32,533 bases of DNA from positions 1 to 32,533 of the forward strand of contig CANQWK010000014.1 in NCBI GenBank assembly GCA_947627545.1, in the 5' to 3' direction. The notes below the pieces were generated by a model. The model searched no databases, was not told the origin of the DNA, and worked only from the letters and a program-made list of their open reading frames with translations. Every line of letters begins with the position of its first letter. The first letter of the stretch is position 1. The stretch is from an uncultured Clostridia bacterium (GTDB lineage: Bacteria > Bacillota > Clostridia > Christensenellales > UBA1242). Below, piece after piece: positions 1-8,300 of the stretch. Both the position numbers and the translations under genes were made by a program.

Positions 1-330
1 GAGGCAATAGACAGCATGGAATTTACAATGGAAACATATGGCAAATATTATGCAAGCATAAAGATAACAGTAGAACTAAACAAAACGCCAAAAGATTTTA
101 TGATAGTGGTAAAATACTATGCAAACGGAATACCTGAAGAATTAAAGATTGCAAGCAATATAGTTGACAATAATGAATTGGAAGAAAAGTGTATTTTATC
201 CTTAAACAACGACAAGGAAGAATGTAAAAATGCACAAAAACAAATTAAAAAATACAGTGAAGCAAATTATTCGGATTTAATGAAGAGAAAACAGTTTGAA
301 ATAAAAGCTAATAAAGAAGACAAAGAATAA
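1..330 (+). CDS. Hypothetical protein, 3' end of a gene cut by the window edge
   Basis: The reading frame is open from the first base, so the Met at position 16 is probably internal and the gene begins outside the window. About 109 residues are visible. The C-terminal third is rich in Lys, Glu and Asn and probably helical (for example EECKNAQKQIKKY). There is no signal peptide, membrane segment or recognisable motif in this part. The frame ends with TAA about 75 nt before a strong bidirectional terminator that it shares with sodC on the other strand. Function is not recognised. Confidence 0.6.
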   Translation, partial: EAIDSMEFTMETYGKYYASIKITVELNKTPKDFMIVVKYYANGIPEELKIASNIVDNNELEEKCILSLNNDKEECKNAQKQIKKYSEANYSDLMKRKQFEIKANKEDKE

Positions 331-403
331 GCTAAAGTTACCTAAAGAACTTAAACTTAAAATGCAAAAATTTATTAACAAATTAAAAACATTTTAAAGT
401 GCA

Positions 404-437
404 ACAAAAAACGAGCTTGATACTCGTTTTTTGTTTT
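404..437. terminator. Bidirectional rho-independent terminator
   Basis: A perfect 12-bp stem (404-415 with 423-434) has a 7-nt loop. The A run on the left arm and T run on the right arm give a U-tract in both directions. It sits between convergent genes, the unknown + gene and minus-strand sodC, and can serve both. Confidence 0.85.
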
Positions 438-455
438 AATTTATTAAGTGAAGGA

Positions 456-914
456 TTACCCAATTTTTAAAATTTTTCCACAGGCAATTTGGGTGCCGCT
501 GTTACCTGCAGGTTGACTAACAAAATCGTCAGGTTGGTCGTGAATAATAACCGTTTTGCCAATAATTTCTTTTATATTAAAGCGCTGTGTAAAAAATGCT
601 AGCCAAGCGTTTCCATTATTAGCAAAAAGCGGTGGCATATCACCTGCATGGTTGGGGTGTGGTTGATTGGTTGGATTAAAATGTCCACCTGTATTTTCAA
701 AATTATTTTCACAACTTTCGCCTTCATGTATGTGAAAAGCAAAAATGTTTGTGTCGGTTTTTGGCAAGCCTTCTATGTCGGCTAAAACAATAACCCCTTC
801 TGGTAGTTGATAAAATTGAACAATTCCATTTATATCAGGATATTCCTTTCCGCCAGAAATATTTGCAAATGCAACCGGTTTAAAGTTGGTTAAAAATTTA
901 AAAGCGTTTTCCAT
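456..914 (-). CDS. sodC: Cu/Zn superoxide dismutase family protein
   Basis: 152 residues, the usual length of a SodC domain. Cu/Zn ligand motifs are in order: FHIHEG (His61, His63), GGHFNP (His78), HPNHAGD (His86, His89, Asp92) and IIHDQPDD (His125). Cys68 and Cys145 (ACGK) are placed for the conserved disulfide. The active-site Arg, normally two residues before the ACG Cys-Gly pair in GNSGxRxACG, is Gln here (GNSGTQIACG), so activity may be reduced or the protein may act mainly in metal binding. No signal peptide is present, so the product is predicted cytoplasmic, unlike most bacterial SodC. The start is supported by AAGGAGA 5 nt upstream. Downstream is the terminator at 404-437; the collagen-like gene lies upstream on the same strand, 131 nt away, too far for clear coupling. 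Confidence 0.93.
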   Translation of the reverse strand: MENAFKFLTNFKPVAFANISGGKEYPDINGIVQFYQLPEGVIVLADIEGLPKTDTNIFAFHIHEGESCENNFENTGGHFNPTNQPHPNHAGDMPPLFANNGNAWLAFFTQRFNIKEIIGKTVIIHDQPDDFVSQPAGNSGTQIACGKILKIG

Positions 915-1045
915 ATATCTCCTTAAAAAAATTTTAATTTTTTAATTTTTTAAAAAATTTTATTGCATATTTTTTTGTTTTATTTTATTAATTTGCATAT
1001 AAAATTTATTTTATGTTTTTATTTATTTTTAAATTTCTATTTAAG

Positions 1046-2035
1046 TTATAAATCAATTTTTATAAGTGTTATGTATAAGTCGGATGTAGAGCCGCCAATT
1101 TTTGTTCCATTTATGCCAAAAGTTAAATTTGTTTGACTATCAAAATTTATAAACACGCTACGATTGTAACTTATAAATTGGCTTTTTAAACATGCAATCT
1201 GCGTGCTAGGAATTTCTTGCCCATTTTTATAAACAATAATATCAATTGTTTCGTCAGGGGACTGCGTTCCGTCAATGTAGCCTTGCAATCCTAAATAATA
1301 TAAGCCGGACGAGTTAATTGTTATGCTATTTGTGTTTACCGTTACGAAATTATTTCCACTTGGTGCAGACATTTCAACTTCTAAGTTTGTAAAATAATTT
1401 CCAGAAATTTCTTCGGCTACAATATATTTAATCATGCTTATAACTGATTTACCCATTTCGCCCTGTGGTCCGGTTGCTCCGGCAGGAACAACAAAGGTTA
1501 GATTGTGAGTGTTGTTTTGATAATCATCATAAACAACCGCCTGAGTATTCGGCAATGAGGTTACTGTTTCAACAATTTTAATTTTATCTGCAATTCCATT
1601 TTCGCCAGGCGGACCTGCTGGACCAATTTCTCCTTTTTCGCCTGGTGGGCCTTGTTCACCTGTTGCTCCAGCTGGTCCGGTTGCTCCAACCAAACCCTGA
1701 ATTCCTTGTGGACCGGTAGGACCAATTTTGCCAGCCGGTCCGGTTGCTCCTGCTGGACCTCTAACGCCTTGCTTCCCCTGTGGTCCGGTAGGGCCGGTAG
1801 GTCCAATGGGTCCAACAATTATTTGAACGTCAGTTTCGTTCCCATTTATTTGCCCATTATGACCATTGGTTTGTCCGTTATAGCCATTATTATTAGTATG
1901 ATTGTTGCCATTTTGAACGCCGTTAACATAACCATTAGATATTCCGCTAATTGCAGTGCTTTGCAAATTGGCATAGTAACACTCACAATTAACATAAGAA
2001 GGAATGCCTAAACATTCGCATTTTTTCTTTTTCAT
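1046..2035 (-). CDS. Collagen-like triple-helix repeat protein (BclA/exosporium type)
   Basis: 329 residues in four blocks. Residues 1-25 are Lys- and Cys-rich (Cys6, 8, 17, 19). Residues 31-66 are an Asn/Gly-rich low-complexity stretch. Residues 75-146 are 24 uninterrupted Gly-X-Y triplets, mostly GPT, GPA, GAT and GPQ, followed by a short second block near 186-195. Residues from about 200 to 329 form a beta-rich C-terminal domain resembling the TNF/C1q-like heads of BclA proteins. This architecture is known from exosporium and surface filaments of spore-forming Firmicutes, where Thr in the triplets is glycosylated. There is no classical signal peptide, as in several BclA-type proteins that are assembled onto spores from the mother cell. 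AGGAG lies 8 nt before the ATG. Spore location is inference; a vegetative surface role is also possible. Confidence 0.88.
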   Translation of the reverse strand: MKKKKCECLGIPSYVNCECYYANLQSTAISGISNGYVNGVQNGNNHTNNNGYNGQTNGHNGQINGNETDVQIIVGPIGPTGPTGPQGKQGVRGPAGATGPAGKIGPTGPQGIQGLVGATGPAGATGEQGPPGEKGEIGPAGPPGENGIADKIKIVETVTSLPNTQAVVYDDYQNNTHNLTFVVPAGATGPQGEMGKSVISMIKYIVAEEISGNYFTNLEVEMSAPSGNNFVTVNTNSITINSSGLYYLGLQGYIDGTQSPDETIDIIVYKNGQEIPSTQIACLKSQFISYNRSVFINFDSQTNLTFGINGTKIGGSTSDLYITLIKIDL

Positions 2036-2124
2036 TAAAACTCCTAATATATTATTATGAATAAGTGTTAAACTTTGTTAAGAAGTGAAAATTTGTTAAA
2101 TTAATTATTTAATGTTAAAAACCT

Positions 2125-2153
2125 TTGCAAAATAAATTTAATTGAGTTATAAT
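2125..2153 (+). promoter_or_regulatory. Sigma-A-type promoter for the DUF1015 gene
   Basis: -35 TTGCAA (2125-2130), 17-bp spacer, -10 TATAAT (2148-2153). It is about 90 nt upstream of the DUF1015 start, in the divergent gap with the collagen-like gene. The leader contains no obvious hairpin. Confidence 0.5.
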
Positions 2154-2249
2154 CCTATTAAGATATTGGCTAAATTTAGTTTTAAATAACATTTTAAATT
2201 ATAATTGTTGCTTAAATTAAATTTGTAGCTAATTTTAGGAGGATTATTT

Positions 2250-3431
2250 ATGAAATTACCTGTAAAATTTGACCAAATTTTATTGCCTAAAAAATCGGTA
2301 GATATGAAAAAATGGGCAGTTGTTGCTTGCGACCAATATACTTCACAAACCGAATATTGGGAAGAACTTAAAAAATTTGTGGGGAAAGATTATAGTGCAT
2401 TAAATTTAATTTTTCCTGAATGCTATCTAAATCAAGAGCCCGAAAAACGCATTAAAAAAATTATAGAAAATATGAATGATTACTTAAAGAAAGATATTTT
2501 CCGCACCGTAGATAATGGGCTTGTTTTGTTGGAACGCAAAACTCCACTTGGCAATGTTAGGCACGGCTTAACCATGATTGTGGATTTAACTCAATATAGC
2601 TTTAAACCAGAAGATAAAGCGTTAATTAGAGCAACCGAAGGCACGGTTATTGAGCGTATTCCTCCAAGAGTTAAAATTAGAGAAAATTGTCCACTTGAAT
2701 TGCCTCATATTATGCTTTTAATTGATGACCCTAACAAAACAGTTATTGAACCTTTGTTAAAGGATAAAAACGAATTGTTATATGACACCGACCTTAACAT
2801 GAATGGCGGACATATAACAGGTTGGGGCGTTAAAGACGCTAAAAAAGTGGAAAAAGCGCTACAAAAATTATTAGATGATTCAACTAAAAAATATGGCGAG
2901 CCATTGTTGTTTGCAGTTGGAGATGGAAACCATTCACTTGCAACGGCAAAAGCATGCTATAACAAGAAAAATCCATTAAGCCAATATGCACTAGTTGAAG
3001 TTGCAAACATTTATGACGAAGGCATTTTGTTTGAGCCTATTCATAGAATTATTAAAAATGTAGATGTTGAAAAATTTGTTGCTGAATTTACAAAACAAGT
3101 TAAGGGCAGTGTAAAAAGCAAAATGTTCATTGGCAACAAAACAGTTGAATTAAAATTGCCAAAAAATTCAATTGAAGCAGTTGCTAAAACTCAAAAATTT
3201 ATAGACGCATACTTAAAAGCAAATGGTGGCGAAATTGACTATATTCATGGAGAAGAAGATTTAAAACAACTTTGTGCAAAAACAGGCGGAATAGGCATAG
3301 TGCTAAAAGCAATGGAAAAGAGTGCTTTGTTTGATTATATTATTAAAAACGGTGTTTTGCCAAGAAAAACCTTCTCAATGGGTGAAGCAAACGAAAAACG
3401 TTATTACATAGAAGCCCGCAAAATTAAATAA
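2250..3431 (+). CDS. DUF1015 family protein (COG4198)
   Basis: 393 residues, close to the usual length of about 400 to 420. Family signatures are visible: WAVVACDQYTSQ near the N-terminus (residues 22-33), a central GHITGWGV segment, and DGNHSLATAKACY at 225-237, the most conserved block of the family. There are no membrane segments, so it is soluble. The biochemical role of the family is not settled as far as I know; in many clostridia it sits beside serA/serC serine-biosynthesis genes (from memory), but no such neighbour is present here. The start is well supported by TAGGAGG 7 nt upstream. The gene stands alone, with its own promoter and a strong terminator directly after it. Confidence 0.9.
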   Translation: MKLPVKFDQILLPKKSVDMKKWAVVACDQYTSQTEYWEELKKFVGKDYSALNLIFPECYLNQEPEKRIKKIIENMNDYLKKDIFRTVDNGLVLLERKTPLGNVRHGLTMIVDLTQYSFKPEDKALIRATEGTVIERIPPRVKIRENCPLELPHIMLLIDDPNKTVIEPLLKDKNELLYDTDLNMNGGHITGWGVKDAKKVEKALQKLLDDSTKKYGEPLLFAVGDGNHSLATAKACYNKKNPLSQYALVEVANIYDEGILFEPIHRIIKNVDVEKFVAEFTKQVKGSVKSKMFIGNKTVELKLPKNSIEAVAKTQKFIDAYLKANGGEIDYIHGEEDLKQLCAKTGGIGIVLKAMEKSALFDYIIKNGVLPRKTFSMGEANEKRYYIEARKIK

Positions 3432-3441
3432 CCATTAACAT

Positions 3442-3470
3442 AAAAAGAGGTTCGCCCTCTTTTTTGTTTT
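3442..3470 (+). terminator. Rho-independent terminator after the DUF1015 gene
   Basis: 9-bp stem 3442-3450 with 3456-3464, loop TTCGC, followed by a T run. It lies 10 nt after the stop codon. Confidence 0.85.
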
Positions 3471-3569
3471 TAATTTTGTTTTTTAGTTTTTTTAAATTTT
3501 GTATTGCTAACAACTTAATAATTATTTTTAAATTTGTGAAAGTTAAGCATGCTAATTTTGTGAAATTAG

Positions 3570-3598
3570 TTGACATTTATTTCTTATAGGATTAATAT
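3570..3598 (+). promoter_or_regulatory. Promoter of the membrane alkaline-phosphatase-superfamily gene
   Basis: Consensus -35 TTGACA (3570-3575), 17-bp spacer, -10 TAATAT (3593-3598); a perfect TATAAT at 3600-3605 is offset by 24 bp from the same -35. The gap 3432-3713 holds otherwise only the terminator and AT-rich DNA. Confidence 0.55.
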
Positions 3599-3713
3599 AT
3601 ATAATGTATAAAAATAACTAATTATGTTGAATAATTTTGTGAATTAGGTAAAATGTTTAATTTAAACCAAAACACAAATGTTGTGCAGTAGTTGTTAAGC
3701 TTAGGAGCAAAAG

Positions 3714-5414
3714 ATGAAAGAAAAAATTAAAAAAAGAATTTTGCCAACATTGTTAATTGCTTGTGCGTTGCCACTTATTCTTTTTTTAAGCACGCCATTT
3801 GATATTTTTGCAGGCAATTATAATGAATTTGTTTTTTCTTTTACAAACTTTTTTGGAGTGTGTTTTGGTTATTTTATTGTTAGCACTGCAATATGTTTTT
3901 TAATTTTGTTATTTTTGCCAGAAAAAGGTTACAAAATTGTTGCAGGGCTTCTTCTTGGTTTTGCCTTAATGATGTTTATTCAATCTAATATGTTAAACGG
4001 CACACTTTCAACCCTTGGCGGCGATGGTGAGGGCAGCATTATTCCTACCTATTTAATTGTTATTGACACAATAATTTGGATTGTTGTGTTGGCTGCATTT
4101 GTAGGTGTGGCATTTGTTCCAAGCAAAAAATTGAAATGGACAACTGCTAGTGTAATTGTTGCTTGCGTTGTGGTTATAACTCAGGTTTTTACTCCTGCTA
4201 TAACTGCAATAACAAAACGAGAAATGTTTTTAACCTTTCAACAGCGAATGGAAAAGCAAGACGATGAATATACTCACATGATACTAACAAACAAAAATTT
4301 AACAACAGCAGGCAAAGAGGGAAACATTTATGTGTTTTGCATAGATAAATTTGACGAACAATGGACAGAAGATTGTTACGCCACTGCTCCTGAAGAATTT
4401 GATATTTTAAAAGGTTTTACTTGGTTTCAGGACCATATTTCTAGGTATGGGCACACATATCCATCAATAATTAACATGTTAACCGAAACTCCATATTTTG
4501 CAGCAGAGGCAACCAGCCGAACCAAATTTTTAGACGAGGCTTACAACAATGCAAATGGTTTAAAAACACTTCAGGCAGAAGGTTGGAAAATTAACATATT
4601 TTCGGAAAAATTTTATACATACAACGATGCGTATTATTTGCCAGATTATATTCAAAACAAGGCAGAAGCAAAAAATTATAAAGTTGCAAATTCGGCTTTG
4701 TTAGGCTTAAATATGGTTGAACTTGGGCTTTATAGAACAATGCCTTTTGTAATTAAAAACCTTATGAACAACTTGAGTTCGGACTTGTTTAATAACTCAA
4801 TTGAAGAAAGCGACCAACAAGGTAACGTTGGTTTTCAACCTGGAAACGAAAAGGTTGATAAATTCACTAGCCAAAGCCAATTTGAATTGGTTGACGGAAA
4901 AGGTTTTTACTTTATTCACATAAACGGTTTGCATAATGCTTATAAGGATTATAAACGTTTGCCAGCCCTTAAACTTAGTTTTAAAATTGTAAATAAATAT
5001 CTTTCGTTTTTAAAAGAATCTGGTTTGTTTGAAAATTCAACAATCATTTTGTTAGGTGACCACGGAAATGGCACACCATACAATAAAACTCCGTTAAAAA
5101 ATTCGGTTAGAACAGCATTGTTTGTTAAACCAGCAGGAATAGGCGAGCAAGAAATGAAAATTTCACAAGCACAAACATCTCACGTTCAATTGTGGACAAC
5201 TATTCTTGAACAAGCAAAAGTTAATGGCGGTGAAGATTTTGGAATGAGTTTTTTAGAAACTCCAGAAGATGAGGATATACAACGCGAATTTACTTGGCAC
5301 ACATACAATTGCAAGTTGATTGAATATAATTATGTTGTTTTAGGAGATGCTGAAAATTTTGATAATTGGGTGCTTAAAAATAAAACAAGTTATAACAGAA
5401 AAATAACTGATTAA
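3714..5414 (+). CDS. Membrane-anchored alkaline-phosphatase-superfamily enzyme (sulfatase/LTA-synthase-like)
   Basis: 566 residues. About five hydrophobic segments (roughly 10-30, 45-69, 73-92, 108-135, 143-166) are followed by a large extracytoplasmic domain. That domain carries the landmarks of the alkaline phosphatase superfamily: a first metal-ligand strand (YVFCIDKFDE, Asp211), a candidate nucleophile segment HTYPSIINMLTETP (247-260; Thr248 or Ser251), the GDHGNG motif (Asp449, His450) and a distal His490. This five-helix plus sulfatase layout matches LtaS-type phosphoglycerol transferases, but sequence-level family assignment is uncertain; another phospho- or sulfo-transfer or hydrolysis reaction on surface polymers is possible. 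TAGGAG precedes the ATG by 7 nt. The next gene, 227 nt downstream on the same strand, carries a CDP-glycerol-transferase-like domain, which supports a role in glycerol-phosphate or related surface-polymer metabolism. Confidence 0.82.
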   Translation: MKEKIKKRILPTLLIACALPLILFLSTPFDIFAGNYNEFVFSFTNFFGVCFGYFIVSTAICFLILLFLPEKGYKIVAGLLLGFALMMFIQSNMLNGTLSTLGGDGEGSIIPTYLIVIDTIIWIVVLAAFVGVAFVPSKKLKWTTASVIVACVVVITQVFTPAITAITKREMFLTFQQRMEKQDDEYTHMILTNKNLTTAGKEGNIYVFCIDKFDEQWTEDCYATAPEEFDILKGFTWFQDHISRYGHTYPSIINMLTETPYFAAEATSRTKFLDEAYNNANGLKTLQAEGWKINIFSEKFYTYNDAYYLPDYIQNKAEAKNYKVANSALLGLNMVELGLYRTMPFVIKNLMNNLSSDLFNNSIEESDQQGNVGFQPGNEKVDKFTSQSQFELVDGKGFYFIHINGLHNAYKDYKRLPALKLSFKIVNKYLSFLKESGLFENSTIILLGDHGNGTPYNKTPLKNSVRTALFVKPAGIGEQEMKISQAQTSHVQLWTTILEQAKVNGGEDFGMSFLETPEDEDIQREFTWHTYNCKLIEYNYVVLGDAENFDNWVLKNKTSYNRKITD

Positions 5415-5494
5415 TAAATTTTTGACTACAAAAATTAATTACAAATAAAAACAAAAAATTTATTAGCTATATGAATATTAAAATTACGAACTAA

Positions 5495-5572
5495 AATAAA
5501 AAAAGATATTATCTTATAAAAACAAAAATTTTGACTAATAAAAAAAGATATTACCTTATAAAAACAAAAATT
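5495..5572. repeat. Two direct copies of a 36-nt element, 42-nt period
   Basis: Copies at 5495-5530 and 5537-5572 differ by one base (T or C in the segment GATATTAYCTTAT). The first copy contains a small perfect hairpin (AAGAT-ATT-ATCTT) that the base change breaks in the second. They lie in the 227-nt AT-rich gap before the YidC fusion gene. No convincing promoter was found in that gap. Confidence 0.75.
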
Positions 5573-5641
5573 GCATACTATAGAACAAATTTATTACTGA
5601 TTATTTAAAACAAATTACTTACTAATATAAAGGTGAAATGA

Positions 5642-7732
5642 ATGGATAAAGTTATTTATTATATATGCGTGCCGTTAGGCTATTTAATGAAATGGTGTTA
5701 TATGTTGGTTAAGAATTATGGAGTTGCCATTATTCTGTTTACCTTGCTAACAAAAATTGTGCTAATGCCTATTTCGGTATGGATTCAAAAAAATTCAATT
5801 AGAATGGTAAAAATGCAGCCTGAAATAAATTTCATTAAGGCAAATTTGCACGGCAATATTGACGCAATTACTGAAGAACAATCTAAATTATATAAGCGTG
5901 AAAAATATCATCCAATGGTATCTATAATTCCGTTAATTTTGCAAATTGTGCTTTTGCTTGCTGTAATTTATATTATAGACCATCCGCTAAGTTATTTGTT
6001 TGGAGCAAGTGATGGTGTTATTAAATCTATTTCCGAGTTTGCCAATATAAAAGATGGCTCGCAATTGGAAATTATTGAATTAATTAAAAACGGAACAATT
6101 ACTTCTACAACCGCAATTGAAGGGGTTGACCCAGCCGTACTTTCAAGCCTAGTTAACCGAGTTGTAAACTTTAAAATGAATTTTTTAGGTTGCAATTTAT
6201 CTATTGTTACAATTGATGTTTGGGGTTTGTACACTCTTGTTCCAATTATGGCAGGGCTTTCCTCTTTTGTTATGTGTTGGACACAAAACTTATCAAACGT
6301 GCTTCAACGTGAACAAAGCAATTGGAACAAATATGGAATAATGGCTTTAAGCATTGGCTTGTCACTTTATTTAGGCTTGTTTGTGCCTGCTGGAACAGCA
6401 TTATATTGGATTGCAAGTAACTTGATGTCAATTGCCGTTATGTACATTTTAAATTGGGCAATAAATCCAAAAAAATATGTGGATTATGAACGGCTAGAAG
6501 CCAGCCGAAAGGCACTTGCGGAAGCAAAGGCCTTTGGTGCTTTGGACAAACATAACCCTTTATATAAACAAATGAAAGCCAAGGAAAAGGCCGACTATAA
6601 AAAGTTTAAGCATATTGCAAATAAACATATTGTAATTTATTCGGAAAAAAGCGGATTTTATAAATATTATAAGGATATAATTAACGAGTTGCTAAGCCGT
6701 TCAAATATCATTATTCATTATGTTACAAACGATTATAACGATGCAATTTTTAAATTAGCAGAAACCGAACCAAGAATTAAACCTTATTACATAAGTTTAA
6801 AGAAAACTGCCATTTTAATGATGCTTGTGGAAACCGACATTTTTATAATGACCACGCCAGATTTAAACAAGTTTTATTTAAAGCGTTCATTCATAAAAAA
6901 AGATACTGAATATATTTATGTTCCGCATGACACTATGAGCACTCACATGGGCTTTAACGAAGGTGCACTTGACGCATTTGATACAATTTTCTGCACTGGC
7001 CCACATGTAAAGGCAGAAGTTCAAAAAACAGAAGAAGTTTATAAAACTAAAAAGAAAAATTTAGTTGAGTTTGGCTTTCCGTTGTTGGACAACCTTATAA
7101 AAAACATTAAGGAAGATAAATCAATTAACACAAACCGAACATACAAACAAATTCTTATTGCTCCTTCTTGGCAGGAAGACAATTTGCTGGATTCCTGCAT
7201 AGACGACATAATTAAGGCGTTAAACGGAGAAAATGTTAAACTTATTGTTCGTCCACATCCAGAGTACATGAAAAGATATGGCTTTAAAATGAATGAATTG
7301 GTGGAAAGATATAAAGATTATGACAAAAACAAATTAGAGTTTGAACTAGATTTTGCTTCTAACCGCTCAGTTTATTCGTCTGATTTGCTTATAACTGATT
7401 GGTCGGGTATTGCGGCGGAATTTGCTTTTGCAACAAACAATCCTTGCATATTTATAAACACCAAAATGAAACAGAATAATCCTAATTGGCAAAAAATTGG
7501 CATAACACCAATTGAAATTCAGTTAAGAACAATTATAGGCAAAGCAATTAACAAAGAAGATATTGCCAACTTAAAAGATGTGGTGGCGGAATTGAACAAT
7601 AATAAAGAATTATATTCAAAACAAATTACAGAATTTTATAATAATTTTACATATAATCACAACACTGCTGGCGAAGTTGGAGCAAAATATATTTTAAAAT
7701 CTCTTTTGCAAAAGAAAGAAAAAAAGGATTAA
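5642..7732 (+). CDS. Fusion: YidC/Oxa1 membrane insertase domain + CDP-glycerol glycerophosphotransferase-like domain
   Basis: 696 residues with two parts. Residues 1 to about 282 are a YidC/Oxa1 domain with five hydrophobic segments. The first core helix carries a positive residue in the groove (LLTKIVLMP, Lys38, where many YidC have Arg), followed by the KMQPEI motif and cytoplasmic hairpin (55-90), and the last helices contain FVPAGTALYWIASNL. After a charged linker (283-325), residues from about 325 to 690 look like a TagF/TagB-type glycerophosphotransferase (PF04464): PHDTMSTHMG (His429, His435), RPHPEY (His539) and ITDWSGIAAEFAF (584-596), equivalent to the ITDYSS signature. Both halves are close to full length, so this is a true in-frame fusion. 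AAAGGTG precedes the ATG. The fusion could tether a teichoic-type polymerase at the membrane or couple insertion to polymer synthesis; that is inference. Confidence 0.88.
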   Translation: MDKVIYYICVPLGYLMKWCYMLVKNYGVAIILFTLLTKIVLMPISVWIQKNSIRMVKMQPEINFIKANLHGNIDAITEEQSKLYKREKYHPMVSIIPLILQIVLLLAVIYIIDHPLSYLFGASDGVIKSISEFANIKDGSQLEIIELIKNGTITSTTAIEGVDPAVLSSLVNRVVNFKMNFLGCNLSIVTIDVWGLYTLVPIMAGLSSFVMCWTQNLSNVLQREQSNWNKYGIMALSIGLSLYLGLFVPAGTALYWIASNLMSIAVMYILNWAINPKKYVDYERLEASRKALAEAKAFGALDKHNPLYKQMKAKEKADYKKFKHIANKHIVIYSEKSGFYKYYKDIINELLSRSNIIIHYVTNDYNDAIFKLAETEPRIKPYYISLKKTAILMMLVETDIFIMTTPDLNKFYLKRSFIKKDTEYIYVPHDTMSTHMGFNEGALDAFDTIFCTGPHVKAEVQKTEEVYKTKKKNLVEFGFPLLDNLIKNIKEDKSINTNRTYKQILIAPSWQEDNLLDSCIDDIIKALNGENVKLIVRPHPEYMKRYGFKMNELVERYKDYDKNKLEFELDFASNRSVYSSDLLITDWSGIAAEFAFATNNPCIFINTKMKQNNPNWQKIGITPIEIQLRTIIGKAINKEDIANLKDVVAELNNNKELYSKQITEFYNNFTYNHNTAGEVGAKYILKSLLQKKEKKD

Positions 7733-7757
7733 GTGCATTAGCACATAGGAGGGAAAA

Positions 7758-8117
7758 ATGGAAATCTTAAATTTAATTCATGGGTCTAACATGTTATATA
7801 TCGACCCAGCAGCAACAAGTGCGTTGCTTTCATCTATAACTGCAATTTTGGTTGCACTTGGTGCATCGTTTATTGTTATTTGGCGAAAATTAAAAAAGAA
7901 AGTAGATAAAACTTTAAAAATAGACCCAAACAGACATAAAGAAGTAGAAGAAGATGTTGTTGTTAACGACCAAGAAATTGTTAAAGATGCAAATTCTTCT
8001 GCAAACTTAAACAATACAGACGAAAACAAAGAAAACGAAATAAATTCTAACACAAAAGATGGCAAAACAAAAAACGAAGATAAAAACCAAGCAGATCACA
8101 AACCAAGTAAAAAATAA
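7758..8117 (+). CDS. Small single-pass membrane protein with an N-terminal YIDPA motif
   Basis: 119 residues. The N-terminal part contains LYIDPAATSALLSSI (13-27), then one hydrophobic helix to about residue 42, a basic stop-transfer WRKLKKKVDK, and a long, highly charged, Asn/Lys/Glu/Asp-rich tail that looks disordered and cytoplasmic. Short proteins with a Y[IL]DPxxxS motif next to a single membrane helix are common beside envelope-polymer genes in Firmicutes (from memory); their function is not known to me. It starts 25 nt after the YidC-fusion stop with AGGAGGG 5 nt before the ATG, so it is almost certainly co-transcribed with it and may be an accessory subunit. Confidence 0.82.
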   Translation: MEILNLIHGSNMLYIDPAATSALLSSITAILVALGASFIVIWRKLKKKVDKTLKIDPNRHKEVEEDVVVNDQEIVKDANSSANLNNTDENKENEINSNTKDGKTKNEDKNQADHKPSKK

Positions 8118-8167
8118 TTTATAAAAATAAATTTAAAATTTTGTTAAAAAAATTATCTAAAAAATTT

Positions 8168-8196
8168 AAACAATGCTAAATTTGGCATTGTTTTTT
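8168..8196 (+). terminator. Rho-independent terminator of the envelope cluster
   Basis: 9-bp stem 8168-8176 with 8185-8193 (AAACAATGC / GCATTGTTT), 8-nt loop, T-run to 8196. It closes the YidC-fusion and small membrane protein transcript. Confidence 0.8.
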
Positions 8197-8203
8197 GTTT
8201 AAA

Positions 8204-8253
8204 ATGACATTTTTTAAAATTTAAACAAATGGCATTTTTTAAAATTTAAACAA
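8204..8253. repeat. 25-nt tandem duplication
   Basis: Two adjacent copies, 8204-8228 and 8229-8253, differ at one base (ATGACATT versus ATGGCATT). They lie between the terminator and the ABC importer promoter. The unit contains an AT-rich palindromic core (TTTAAAATTTAAA). Confidence 0.75.
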
Positions 8254-8300
8254 AATGTTCAAATTTTTTGTAAAAATTTATAAAATTATACAAAATTTAG

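Noticed and set aside
1561..2011. Long ORFs on both strands overlapping the collagen-like gene
   Set aside because: The repetitive Gly-X-Y codons keep other frames open; these have no ribosome binding site and no sensible protein features.
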